A stretch of 21,913 nucleotides of DNA. Source: Gammaproteobacteria bacterium. Its GTDB lineage: Bacteria; Pseudomonadota; Gammaproteobacteria; Eutrophobiales; Eutrophobiaceae. The notes beneath the pieces are model-generated. The model saw only the letters and a program-made list of their open reading frames with translations. It ran no database searches and was not told the origin of the DNA. Made by a program: the position numbers and the translations under genes. The stretch is from contig JACVQI010000005.1 of NCBI GenBank assembly GCA_015661095.1, forward strand, positions 10,103-32,015, given 5' to 3'. Positions 1-7,063 of this stretch are shown piece after piece; within the stretch, counting starts at the first letter, position 1; each line of letters begins with the position of its first letter.

Positions 1-288
1 CGGCCCCGGTGTCAGGCTTTTGATGAAGCGGAAAGCGATGTTATCCAGCCTGGCGTAATTGCCGATATCGGTGAGGTCGCGGCAGATGAGAGTCATGTTA
101 TGTTTCGGGGCGAGACGCCGGATGCGGATGATCCGCTCCACCGCGGCCTTGTTAATGCTGAGCGCGCCCAGGGCGTAACAGGAGTCGGTCGGGTACACCG
201 CGATACCGCCGGCACGCAAAATGTCCGCGGCCTGGTCGATCAACCTTTCCTGCGGGGTAACGGCATGGATCTGTAAATACTGGGCCAT
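1..288 (-). CDS. yciO: YciO-like TsaC/Sua5-family protein, N-terminal part (cut by window edge)
   Basis: The gene begins with ATG at 288 and runs off the left edge, leaving residues 1-96 of what is normally a protein of about 200. The start, MAQYLQIHAVTPQERLIDQA, closely resembles my recollection of E. coli YciO. It is followed by the YrdC/Sua5 nucleotide-binding signature GGIAVYPTDSCYALG and later MTLICRDL. The family comprises L-threonylcarbamoyl-AMP synthases (TsaC/Sua5) and the related YciO, whose exact role is less settled. YciO is favoured over TsaC because of the N-terminus and the neighbouring yciB and yciI. The gene diverges from yciB across 56 bases. The C-terminus cannot be assessed. 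Confidence 0.85.
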   Translation of the reverse strand, partial: MAQYLQIHAVTPQERLIDQAADILRAGGIAVYPTDSCYALGALSINKAAVERIIRIRRLAPKHNMTLICRDLTDIGNYARLDNIAFRFIKSLTPGP

Positions 289-344
289 GGTGACGATCTG
301 GGTTTTCAGCTATTATGTTGCAAATACACTCAGCGTAACAGCGG

Positions 345-908
345 ATGAAATTCCTATTTGATTTTTTCCCGATTCTGGCCTTCTTTATCGCCTACTATCT
401 GCCAGATGATCGCGAGCAGGCCATCTACGCGGCTACCGCGACGGCTATCGTTGCATCCATCGTCCAAATCGGGATCTATTGGTACCGGAACAAGAAGGTG
501 GAAAAGATGCATCTGATTACTCTCGCCATGATCCTGGTATTGGGAGGCGCCACTTTATTGCTGCACGATGAGCGGTTCATTAAATTTAAACCGACCGCCG
601 TCTATTGGGCCTTCGCCCTGGTCATCATTGGCAGCCAGTACCTGACCAAAAAAAATATCATGAAGACCATGCTGGGACAGCAGATCGATTTGCCGGAATC
701 CGTCTGGGGCCCGCTGAATCTCAGTTGGGCCGGTTTCTTTACGGTCGTCGGCATCATCAATCTCTACATCGCCTCTAACTTCAGTACCGAATTCTGGGTG
801 AATTTCAAGATGTTCGGGATGCTCGGCCTGTTTTTCCTGTTTGCCATCGGCCAGTCATTTTACCTGGCCAAGTATATATCCGATCCGGAACAAACCGGGA
901 AACAGTGA
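345..908 (+). CDS. yciB: YciB inner-membrane protein (septation protein A family)
   Basis: This is a 187-residue, strongly hydrophobic protein with about five membrane segments, roughly at residues 5-20, 25-45, 55-75, 85-100 and 125-175. It starts MKFLFDFFPILAFFIAYY, typical of the YciB/IspZ family, and has the family-type stretches MKTMLGQQIDLP and WGPLNLSWAGFF. Family members are inner-membrane proteins linked to cell-envelope synthesis and septation; the biochemical activity is not established. The length matches the family. Its TGA stop overlaps the ATG of yciI (ATGA, 4 bases), so the two are probably translationally coupled. No strong Shine-Dalgarno motif precedes the ATG. Confidence 0.93.
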   Translation: MKFLFDFFPILAFFIAYYLPDDREQAIYAATATAIVASIVQIGIYWYRNKKVEKMHLITLAMILVLGGATLLLHDERFIKFKPTAVYWAFALVIIGSQYLTKKNIMKTMLGQQIDLPESVWGPLNLSWAGFFTVVGIINLYIASNFSTEFWVNFKMFGMLGLFFLFAIGQSFYLAKYISDPEQTGKQ

Positions 909-1207
909 TGTTATACGCCTTTATGTGTGAGGATACAGCGGACAGTCTGGAAAAACGCCAGCGCACCCGCCCGCAACACCTGGCGCGATTGCAAGCGCTA
1001 CGAGACCAGGGCCGATTGGTCCTGGCCGGCCCCTTTCCGGCCATCGACAGCCCCGATCCAGGGCCGGCGGGATACTCCGGCAGTTTAATTGTGGCGGAGT
1101 TCGCCTCTTTGCCTGAGGCTCAAAGCTGGGCCGATGCTGAACCCTATCTCCAGGCCGGCATCTATAAAAGCATCCTGGTCAAACCCTTCAAGCAGACGCT
1201 GCCCTGA
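908..1207 (+). CDS. yciI: YciI family protein
   Basis: A 99-residue protein starting MLYAFMCEDTADSLEKR, with the family-type segments RPQHLARL, AGPFPAIDSPDPG and GSLIVAEF, and ending ILVKPFKQTLP. This is close to E. coli YciI in length and pattern. YciI proteins adopt a ferredoxin-like fold related to muconolactone isomerase, with a conserved His-Asp pair (candidates here are the H of RPQHL and the D of AIDS); the substrate is unknown. The ATG at 908 is preferred to an in-frame GTG at 905 because it gives the ATGA overlap with yciB and the correct N-terminus. The next gene starts 3 bases after the stop. Confidence 0.92.
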   Translation: MLYAFMCEDTADSLEKRQRTRPQHLARLQALRDQGRLVLAGPFPAIDSPDPGPAGYSGSLIVAEFASLPEAQSWADAEPYLQAGIYKSILVKPFKQTLP

Positions 1208-1210
1208 ACC

Positions 1211-1492
1211 ATGGACAGGGTTGCGTTAATCCGGGAACGTCTCACTCAGGCCCTGGCGCCGGCACAGCTCGATATTATCGATGATTCGCACCGGCATGCC
1301 GGACACGCCGCTGCCGGCGGCGCCGGACATTTCACCGTGAAGATCGTATCGGCGCAATTCGCCAACCAGAAACCCCTTGAGCGTCACCGCATGGTCTACC
1401 GGGCCGTCGCTGATCTCATGCCGGCGCAGATACATGCCTTAAGCATCACCGCCCTGACACCGGAAGAACAACCATCGCCAGCATCGGCCTGA
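1211..1492 (+). CDS. BolA/IbaG family protein
   Basis: A 93-residue BolA-like protein. The BolA signature is visible: DDSHRHAGHAAAG in the N-terminal half, then HFTVKIVSAQFANQKPLERH, and RMVYRAVADLMPAQIHALSI containing the conserved RHRxVYxxL...IHALS helix. BolA proteins partner monothiol glutaredoxins through [2Fe-2S] clusters and act in iron-sulfur handling and stress morphology. Whether this is BolA proper or IbaG is not clear; the position next to yciI favours BolA. It lies 3 bases downstream of yciI. Its stop (1490-1492) lies inside the start region of the following dam gene, so dam is probably coupled to it. Confidence 0.9.
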   Translation: MDRVALIRERLTQALAPAQLDIIDDSHRHAGHAAAGGAGHFTVKIVSAQFANQKPLERHRMVYRAVADLMPAQIHALSITALTPEEQPSPASA

Positions 1493-2295
1493 AACCATTC
1501 CTGAAGTGGCCAGGAGGCAAGTATCGTCTAGCCCAGCGGATACGATCCCTGCTACCACCAGGCCAGCGGCTGATCGAGCCGTTCACCGGCTCCGCCGCGG
1601 TGTCTCTGAATACCAATTATCCGGAATACCTGCTGGCCGACGGCAATCCCGATCTAATCAACCTCTATCAGCAACTCGTAACCGAGGGTGAGGATTTTAT
1701 CCACTATTGCGGGTCCTTGTTCCTCCCGGCCAATAACAACGAGAAAAAATATTACAGCTTCCGTGAGGAATTCAACGAAACCGCTGACCGGCGTCGCAAG
1801 TCGGCGCTGTTCCTGTATTTAAACAAACATTGCTACAACGGCCTGTGCCGCTACAACAAGAGCGGCAAGTTCAATACCCCCTTTGGCTTGTATATAAACC
1901 CCAAGTTACCGGCCAGGGCCATGCGGGGATTTATCGCGGCGACGCAACATACAACCTTTCTGCACGCGGATTTCACCGCCACGCTGAAGTTGGCCCGTCG
2001 GGGTGACGTCGTCTATTGTGATCCCCCTTATGCGCCGCTCAGCAAAACCGCGCATTTCACGGATTACCACACCAATGGTTTCAGTTGGAACGACCAGTTG
2101 CTGTTAACGGAGACGGCGCGGAAACTTGCGGACCGGGGTATCCAGGTGGTGATCTCGAATCATAAAACACGGGCTATCTGTGACCTTTATAAAAAAGCCG
2201 GCGCTAAAATTGATGCTTTTAAAGTGCAGCGTAATATCAGTTGCGATGGCGGGAACCGGGTCAAGGCTGACGAAATCCTCGCGGTATTCAGTTAA
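1489..2295 (+). CDS. dam: DNA adenine methylase (GATC-specific, Dam) with non-canonical start
   Basis: An adenine-N6 methyltransferase of the Dam family. Motif I (FLKWPGGK, 1498-1521) and the SAM-site segment EPFTGSAAV (1576-1602) are in frame with the rest. The catalytic DPPY is at 2020-2031, followed by APLSKTAHFTDYHTNGF and ISNHKT, closely matching E. coli Dam. The only ATG/GTG/TTG in this frame early enough is GTG at 1600, but starting there deletes motif I and part of the SAM site. Between the in-frame stop at 1411-1413 and motif I the possible starts are CTG 1489 (product MKPFLKW, overlapping the bolA TGA as CTGA) or ATC 1474 (7 bases after GGAAG). I chose CTG 1489; the exact start is uncertain. 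The product would likely methylate GATC for mismatch repair and replication timing. Confidence 0.85.
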   Translation: MKPFLKWPGGKYRLAQRIRSLLPPGQRLIEPFTGSAAVSLNTNYPEYLLADGNPDLINLYQQLVTEGEDFIHYCGSLFLPANNNEKKYYSFREEFNETADRRRKSALFLYLNKHCYNGLCRYNKSGKFNTPFGLYINPKLPARAMRGFIAATQHTTFLHADFTATLKLARRGDVVYCDPPYAPLSKTAHFTDYHTNGFSWNDQLLLTETARKLADRGIQVVISNHKTRAICDLYKKAGAKIDAFKVQRNISCDGGNRVKADEILAVFS

Positions 2296-2335
2296 ATAAT
2301 CGATAATTCCACGATGAACAAAATGCCGGAGAATA

Positions 2336-3484
2336 ATGACCATGGCTAGCAAATCCGCGGCTGCCACCCTGGAACTGGCAAAAGCATTGATTAGCCGCAC
2401 TTCCATCACACCGAACGACGCCGGTTGCCAGCAGCTTATCGCCACACAGCTCGCGCCACTGGGTTTTAAGGCCGTGCATTTACGTCATAATCAGGTTGAT
2501 AATCTCTGGCTGACGCACGGCGGCGGCCAACCCGTGTTCGCCATGCTCGGGCATACCGATGTCGTCCCGGTGGGTGATTTCGGGAAATGGCGATCCGATC
2601 CGTTTATGCCTACGTTAACCGATGGTCTGCTGTACGGGCGCGGCGCCGCTGACATGAAAGGCAGCCTGGCGGCCATGGTCACGGCACTGGAACAATTTGT
2701 CGAAAAACACCGGAATCACAAGGGAACCGTGGCCCTGCTGCTGACCAGCGATGAAGAAGGCAAGGCCGTGGATGGCACACGGCAGGTCGTCGCTTATCTG
2801 GAGCAGCAAGGGATTAAGATCGACTGGTGCCTGGTCGGTGAGCCGACGAGTGATGCGCAGGCGGGCGATGTCATCAAGATCGGCCGGCGCGGCACGCTGT
2901 CGGCCCGGCTGAAAGTGCATGGCGTACAGGGACATGTTGCCTACCCGCACCTGGCCAGCAACCCGATCCACCTGGTATTGCCGGCTTTGCATGAACTATG
3001 CGCCACCGTCTGGGACCAGGGCAACGAATTTTTCCCGCCTACCGGCTTTCAAATCTCCAACATCAACGCCGGTACCGGGGCCGATAATGTTATTCCGGGG
3101 TTCATAGAAATTGTTTTTAATTTCCGCTACTCAACGGTGTTTGATAAGGAAGAGTTGATCAGCAAAGTGCTGGAGGTATTGAACCGCCACCAGTTGCATT
3201 TTGATATCGACTGGTATTCTTCCGGTTCACCATTTTTAACCGAGTCGGGGCCGCTGCTGGAGGCGGTACAGGCCGCGATCCGCGGGATCACCGGTCTGGA
3301 ACCGAGGTTATCAACTGAGGGCGGCACATCAGACGGCCGTTTCATCGCCCCGACCGGGGCGGAAGTCATCGAACTGGGACCGGTGAATGACACCATCCAT
3401 AAAGTGAATGAATGCGTGCGCGTGACCGATCTGGAAAAACTTACCGGGATTTATCACCAGGTCCTGGCACGCCTGCTGACCTGA
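2336..3484 (+). CDS. dapE: Succinyl-diaminopimelate desuccinylase
   Basis: An M20 metallopeptidase of 382 residues that hydrolyses N-succinyl-LL-2,6-diaminopimelate to LL-DAP and succinate, supplying lysine and peptidoglycan. The two-zinc site is complete: GHTDVVP (H73, D75), GRGAADMKGS (D106 bridging) and TSDEEG (E140 catalytic, E141). DapE-specific signatures are VGEPTS, STEGGTSDGRF and ELGPVNDTIHKVNE near the C-terminus, which separate it from ArgE. The ATG at 2336 lies 4 bases after GGAG and an in-frame ATG at 2342 lies 10 bases after it; either may be used. It follows dam by 40 bases on the same strand and converges on the SET-domain gene. Confidence 0.96.
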   Translation: MTMASKSAAATLELAKALISRTSITPNDAGCQQLIATQLAPLGFKAVHLRHNQVDNLWLTHGGGQPVFAMLGHTDVVPVGDFGKWRSDPFMPTLTDGLLYGRGAADMKGSLAAMVTALEQFVEKHRNHKGTVALLLTSDEEGKAVDGTRQVVAYLEQQGIKIDWCLVGEPTSDAQAGDVIKIGRRGTLSARLKVHGVQGHVAYPHLASNPIHLVLPALHELCATVWDQGNEFFPPTGFQISNINAGTGADNVIPGFIEIVFNFRYSTVFDKEELISKVLEVLNRHQLHFDIDWYSSGSPFLTESGPLLEAVQAAIRGITGLEPRLSTEGGTSDGRFIAPTGAEVIELGPVNDTIHKVNECVRVTDLEKLTGIYHQVLARLLT

Positions 3485-3529
3485 GCCGAGAAGTCTTGCC
3501 CTGGCTCATTTGGCCACGGCAGTAGCGTT

Positions 3530-4057
3530 TTAATGCGCGACGCGCTTTTCCTTCACTCTTATTCTGACGGGTTCCACCCGCTGCACCAGAAAAGGGGCGA
3601 TCACCCCCTTGGACAGGTAATAGGCTTTTTTGGTACCTGGTATTTCGCTGTAATCCCCTATCTCACCCCGGCAATCCAGGCTGCCGCATCGGCAGTTAAA
3701 CCGGAACGGAAAGGATTTCTGGGAAGTGGCGTAATCAAACGTCAGTTCTTCGCCCCGGTTAATATGCTGGATGGATCGCAGGTAGACGCGGTCGTTGGCG
3801 AATTCGAGTCCACAATTCGGCTCACAGGAATGATTGACGTAATCATCTATTTTCCCCGATGCGCCGAGAAAGGTATTTTCATCGATCTGCAAAAAACAGT
3901 CGGTACTGCCCTTCATCAAGGCTTGATTGACTAAGGCGCGAATTACCTTATTGCCGGTGAACTCTAGAATGCGCGTGTTCGCCGGGATCCATTGTTGTGC
4001 GAATGTCCCCATGCCACCCTTACACGCCCGCGAAACAAGATTGACAAAGTTAAGCAT
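3530..4057 (-). CDS. SET-domain protein-lysine methyltransferase
   Basis: A 175-residue stand-alone SET domain. Visible motifs are the N-terminal KGGMGTFAQQWIPANTRILEFTG, split as KGGMGTFA and LEFTG; the SAM/knot motif NHSCEPNC (75-82); GEELTFDY (102-109) with the catalytic Tyr; and a post-SET cysteine cluster CRCGSLDCRG (122-131) that would bind zinc with a Cys from NHSC. Such proteins transfer methyl groups from SAM to lysines. Bacterial substrates are mostly unknown; DNA-binding and ribosomal proteins are common guesses. The ATG at 4057 is chosen because GAGGGGG directly precedes it, rather than the upstream in-frame TTG at 4069. The C-terminal tail is basic (RIRVKEKR). The gene stands 274 bases downstream of the polyamine operon and may have its own promoter. 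Confidence 0.88.
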   Translation of the reverse strand: MLNFVNLVSRACKGGMGTFAQQWIPANTRILEFTGNKVIRALVNQALMKGSTDCFLQIDENTFLGASGKIDDYVNHSCEPNCGLEFANDRVYLRSIQHINRGEELTFDYATSQKSFPFRFNCRCGSLDCRGEIGDYSEIPGTKKAYYLSKGVIAPFLVQRVEPVRIRVKEKRVAH

Positions 4058-4112
4058 AGCCCCCCTCAAAACGTAACATTATCGATATTGATGTTCCACA
4101 ACCCCGAGAAAC

Positions 4113-4132
4113 TTCCCGTGTCAGCACGGGAA
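4113..4132. other. Perfect 8-bp hairpin upstream of the SET gene
   Basis: TTCCCGTG, loop TCAG, CACGGGAA. It lies in the 5' leader of the SET gene and downstream of odc. Neither strand has a convincing T-run after it, so it may be a weak terminator of the polyamine operon, a leader structure or an operator. The function is unknown. The rest of 4070-4331 holds an imperfect GGGTAGG/CCTACCC pair (4249-4255 and 4282-4288) and no gene I can support. Confidence 0.4.
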
Positions 4133-4331
4133 ATTTACCGCCCCTAAATTCGCGAACTTTATCTCCTATTTCATAAAATAAATCAAGAAATTTTTAAGCA
4201 GGGAAATGATCATCTGCAGGATGTGAAAACGGCGGTGATTACCGCGGAGGGTAGGCCATATTTTTTGGTGAGAGCAAGAACCCTACCCAATGCTTTTATT
4301 GCAGGGTAACGGTGACGACGGCAGTTTCGAA

Positions 4332-5483
4332 TTACGCTATATGCGGAATCTTGTCAGCAGCCTCCGGTTTGTTCAGCACGATAATTTCACATCGGGACAG
4401 TGAATTAAAGTCAGTAGCGGTCGAGACGGTATAAGCACCCATCATTTCGCCAATCACCAGATCCCCGATTTCCAGTTCCGGTAACTGGATCTCTTCACTG
4501 ATGATGTCGATACTGTCACAGGTAGGCCCGGCGAGAACGGATGGTGAGGCTGGTCCAGCTTTTAAACAGCGGATCGGATATCTGGCATGGTCGAAAATCT
4601 GACCGCTGTAGGCGCCATAGACGCCATCATCAAGGTAATACCAGTTGCGGCCACCGCGCGCGGCTTTGCCGGTCACGGCCGTAATCGAGATGGCGGCCGG
4701 TGCCACCAGGAATCGGCCCGGTTCAGCGATAATATGGAGGTCTTCGCCCAGATCCCGTAACGCCTCGGTAATCGGCGCGCAGAAGGTATCGATATCCGGC
4801 ATCGTATCGCAGTAATTAACCGGGAAGCCGCCACCGATATCGAGCATGCTCATGGGTATTTCGGCATGGCGGTTATAATCGTTCAGGATCTCCCGGCACC
4901 GCCTGATGGCAGTGACATGCATATTGGAATTGCGGCTTTGGGATCCGACGTGGAAGGACAGGCCCTTCACGTGCATACCCATCTGTTTCGCCATCTCTAA
5001 TAATTCGATGGCCTCGTCTGGAGAGCACCCGAATTTGCGTGACAGGTCGACGATGGCATCCGGGTTGGGAAAACTGACCCGCAGCAACAGACCGACGCGG
5101 TTCTGGTAAGGGTAAAATTTCTTCATTTCCTCGCCATTATCGACCACGAAAGTTGTGCATCCGAAGCGCAGACTGTCGCGAATATCCCGGTTTTTCTTGA
5201 TCGGGTGCGTGTGTATGGTATTGCGCGGATTGATATAAAACTGCCGCACCAGTTCGATCTCGCCGCTGCTGGCCAGATCGAAACCGACGCCACATTGATC
5301 CATGGTATTAATGATATCGGGATGGGGAAATGCCTTGACGGCGTAGAAAAAGTCGACTCCCGGTAATGCCTTGCGTAACTGTTCAACCTGTCGCTTCAGG
5401 ACGTTACAATCCAGCACCAGTAAGGGTGTTCCATGCTGCGCTGCCAGTTCCTTGATACGGGTATCGGTCAGAAAACCGTTCAT
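4332..5483 (-). CDS. Ornithine decarboxylase, alanine-racemase-fold (group IV) type
   Basis: A 383-residue PLP enzyme of the eukaryotic-type ornithine/lysine decarboxylase family. It should convert ornithine to putrescine. Features seen: PLP lysine in FYAVK (K50), H178 in FHVGSQ stacking on PLP, the glycine loop DIGGGFP (215-221), phosphate-binding EPGRF (254-258), the second-subunit active-site motif GPTCDSID (319-326, C322 and D323) and MGAYT (Y351). The C and D of the GPTCDSID motif are those of ODC; diaminopimelate decarboxylase has a different pattern here. Dual ornithine/lysine use cannot be excluded. The ATG overlaps the speE stop by 4 bases and it is the last gene of the operon. A free-standing enzyme of this type is unlike the large AAT-fold SpeC/SpeF of E. 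coli. Confidence 0.92.
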   Translation of the reverse strand: MNGFLTDTRIKELAAQHGTPLLVLDCNVLKRQVEQLRKALPGVDFFYAVKAFPHPDIINTMDQCGVGFDLASSGEIELVRQFYINPRNTIHTHPIKKNRDIRDSLRFGCTTFVVDNGEEMKKFYPYQNRVGLLLRVSFPNPDAIVDLSRKFGCSPDEAIELLEMAKQMGMHVKGLSFHVGSQSRNSNMHVTAIRRCREILNDYNRHAEIPMSMLDIGGGFPVNYCDTMPDIDTFCAPITEALRDLGEDLHIIAEPGRFLVAPAAISITAVTGKAARGGRNWYYLDDGVYGAYSGQIFDHARYPIRCLKAGPASPSVLAGPTCDSIDIISEEIQLPELEIGDLVIGEMMGAYTVSTATDFNSLSRCEIIVLNKPEAADKIPHIA

Positions 5484-6346
5484 CGGGCTTTGCTGGCCGA
5501 CTGCAAGGATTCCTGTAAGTACTGCGGCAAGGCGAAGGCGGCCTGGTGGATCTCGGGATTGTAATATCTGGTATTGATTTTCGACCGTTTAAACCGTCTT
5601 TTCAGGACCGGCAGGGACGTCGCTCGCAAGGCCTTAGTATCGGTCGCCCAGGCAAAAGTCATAATCCCGCCGATATAGGTTGGGACGGCGGCGCCGTAAA
5701 AACCCCAGTCCTTGTACAAGGGCGCCAGACGTTTGGCCGTGGTTTTGACCTCTTCCAATTGCATGAAGGCCACGCCGTTTTGCGTGACCAGCACACCGCC
5801 TTTGTTCAGACACCGTTTGCAATTGGCGTAAAAACCTTCGGTGAATAAAGTCTCGCCGGGACCAATGGGATCGGTGGAATCGGAAATGATGACATCGAAT
5901 TTTTCCTTCGTATCCCGCACAAACACCAGACCGTCGGCGATCACCAGGTTGAGACGGGGGTCATCATAGGCACCCTGGCTGTGACCGGGCATATACTGTA
6001 TCGCCATATCGACCACTGCCTGGTCAATCTCCACCTGGGTGATGGATTTGACGGAGCGATGCCGGCACACTTCCCGCAGCATGCCGCCGTCACCACCGCC
6101 CACAATTAGTACGCGCTTGACACCGCCATGAGCGAATATTGGCACGTGCGTCAGCATCTCATGATAGATAAACTCATCCCGCTCGGTTGTCTGTACCACC
6201 CCGTCCAGTGCCATGACCCGGCCGAACTTGGCGTTCTGAAAGATAAGCAGATGTTGGTGAGCTGTCTTGGACTCGAATAACACCTTATCGGCGTTGAAAT
6301 GCTGTCCAAACGCATCATAGAGCGTCTCGGACCAGACTTTCGTCAT
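5480..6346 (-). CDS. speE: Spermidine synthase (putrescine aminopropyltransferase)
   Basis: A 288-residue enzyme, the same length as E. coli SpeE, that transfers the aminopropyl group of decarboxylated SAM to putrescine. It begins WSETLYDAFGQHF. The signature segments are present: LDGVVQTTERDEFIYHEML (48-65), the nucleotide-binding GGGDGG (83-88), the acidic Q-V-E-I-D (104-108) contacting decarboxylated SAM, ADG (137-139) and the catalytic loop SDSTDPIGPG (155-164). The start overlaps the speD stop and the stop overlaps the odc start, each as ATGA, so all three genes should be co-translated. Substrate specificity (putrescine rather than spermidine or agmatine) is inferred from the operon. Confidence 0.95.
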   Translation of the reverse strand: MTKVWSETLYDAFGQHFNADKVLFESKTAHQHLLIFQNAKFGRVMALDGVVQTTERDEFIYHEMLTHVPIFAHGGVKRVLIVGGGDGGMLREVCRHRSVKSITQVEIDQAVVDMAIQYMPGHSQGAYDDPRLNLVIADGLVFVRDTKEKFDVIISDSTDPIGPGETLFTEGFYANCKRCLNKGGVLVTQNGVAFMQLEEVKTTAKRLAPLYKDWGFYGAAVPTYIGGIMTFAWATDTKALRATSLPVLKRRFKRSKINTRYYNPEIHQAAFALPQYLQESLQSASKAR

Positions 6347-6894
6347 TTTACGTCCGTTACCCCTCTAAGATGCTTGGTAATCGAGACATTGCCGGGTTGG
6401 AAATAAGCCTTAAGAATCGGCACGGTCTTTTCCGGATCGGCATCACCGCACATGAATACATCAAATGCGGCATAGCCCCGTTCCGGCCAGGTATGCACGC
6501 TGATATGGGATTCGGCCAGGACGGCAACACCGGAAATACCTTCATAAGGCGTGAAATGGTGTAAATGTAAATGTAACAAGGTGGCATTAGCTGCTTCAAC
6601 GCTCTCCCGCAAAGCCTGTTCCATCTTATCGATATCGTTCAGTTGGGACGCACCCCAGAAATCGATTATCAGATGTGTGCCGGCGAATACCAGACCATCT
6701 TTGACCACAAAGTGGTCCGTGGCGGCGGCATTTCGGGCGGGTTTTTGATTGTGGACCGGCCAGGGATTAACAAAGCTTTTCCCCCTGTCCGGCTTGACAG
6801 CAATAGATTTTTTAAGTGCAGTATTTCTACCCAAGAGCGTATCCCCACAGTTAAATGAAACGGATAACAGCAAATTTTTTTGCTTGCGCGCCAT
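6343..6894 (-). CDS. speD: S-adenosylmethionine decarboxylase proenzyme, with N-terminal extension
   Basis: The conserved part, from about residue 71 (AGTHLIIDFWG) to 183, is a short class 1B AdoMet decarboxylase. It self-cleaves at E128-S129 in AESHISVHTWPE to make the pyruvoyl cofactor, with H134 and C149 (FMCGD) as expected for processing and catalysis. It supplies decarboxylated SAM to SpeE. Family members usually begin near residue 65 here; the first 65 or so residues are basic and low in recognisable motifs. An in-frame TGA sits immediately before this ATG and no Shine-Dalgarno motif is visible. An internal start such as GTG in the codons for FVVKDG (about residue 63) remains possible, so the true N-terminus is uncertain. 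Confidence 0.9.
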   Translation of the reverse strand: MARKQKNLLLSVSFNCGDTLLGRNTALKKSIAVKPDRGKSFVNPWPVHNQKPARNAAATDHFVVKDGLVFAGTHLIIDFWGASQLNDIDKMEQALRESVEAANATLLHLHLHHFTPYEGISGVAVLAESHISVHTWPERGYAAFDVFMCGDADPEKTVPILKAYFQPGNVSITKHLRGVTDVK

Positions 6895-6916
6895 TCAACT
6901 GCGAACGACGCCTGGG

Positions 6917-6928
6917 CTAAGTAACCAT
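6917..6928 (-). other. Possible three-codon upstream ORF (Met-Val-Thr) in the speD leader
   Basis: GAGG, four bases, then ATG GTT ACT TAG, ending 22 bases before the speD ATG. The spacing suits a ribosome-binding site, which speD itself lacks. It could be chance. A regulatory role is only an inference. Confidence 0.2.
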
Positions 6929-6957
6929 AAAACCTCTAAGCGACTAAATTTGCGTGA

Positions 6958-6985
6958 ATTTTAGTGTTGTTGAAAATAATTACAA
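6958..6985 (-). promoter_or_regulatory. Candidate sigma-70 promoter for speD-speE-odc
   Basis: On the minus strand, TTGTAA (6985-6980) is followed after 16 bases by TAAAAT (6963-6958), in an AT-rich stretch about 65 bases before the speD ATG. Position, spacing and orientation fit a -35/-10 pair. It is not experimentally supported. Confidence 0.4.
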
Positions 6986-7029
6986 GCAGAAATTTCAAAA
7001 AGAATAAAAAAAAATCAAAACGGGTCGGC

Positions 7030-7063
7030 TGAGAAATCCGCCGCTGGTAGTCCGGATTTCTCA
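7030..7063 (-). terminator. 11-bp hairpin with downstream T-run between the NUDIX gene and speD
   Basis: TGAGAAATCCG pairs perfectly with CGGATTTCTCA around a 12-base loop. Read on the minus strand, 12 bases after the stem there is a T-rich tract (about 7019-7003, including nine consecutive T). It probably ends NUDIX transcription, although the T-run is further from the stem than in a standard intrinsic terminator. The rest of 6895-7214 holds the speD promoter and leader and no gene I can support. Confidence 0.45.

Noticed and set aside
1506..1691. Plus-strand 61-codon frame at the start of dam
   Set aside because: It overlaps dam motif I in another frame and yields an Arg/Ser/Pro-rich product typical of shadow frames.
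3533..3934. Plus-strand 133-codon frame across the SET gene
   Set aside because: The minus-strand SET frame carries unmistakable conserved motifs; the plus-strand product does not resemble a protein family.
4249..4288. GGGTAGG/CCTACCC pair downstream of odc as a terminator
   Set aside because: The loop is 26 bases, the stem short and no T-run follows on the minus strand; support is too weak for a separate call.
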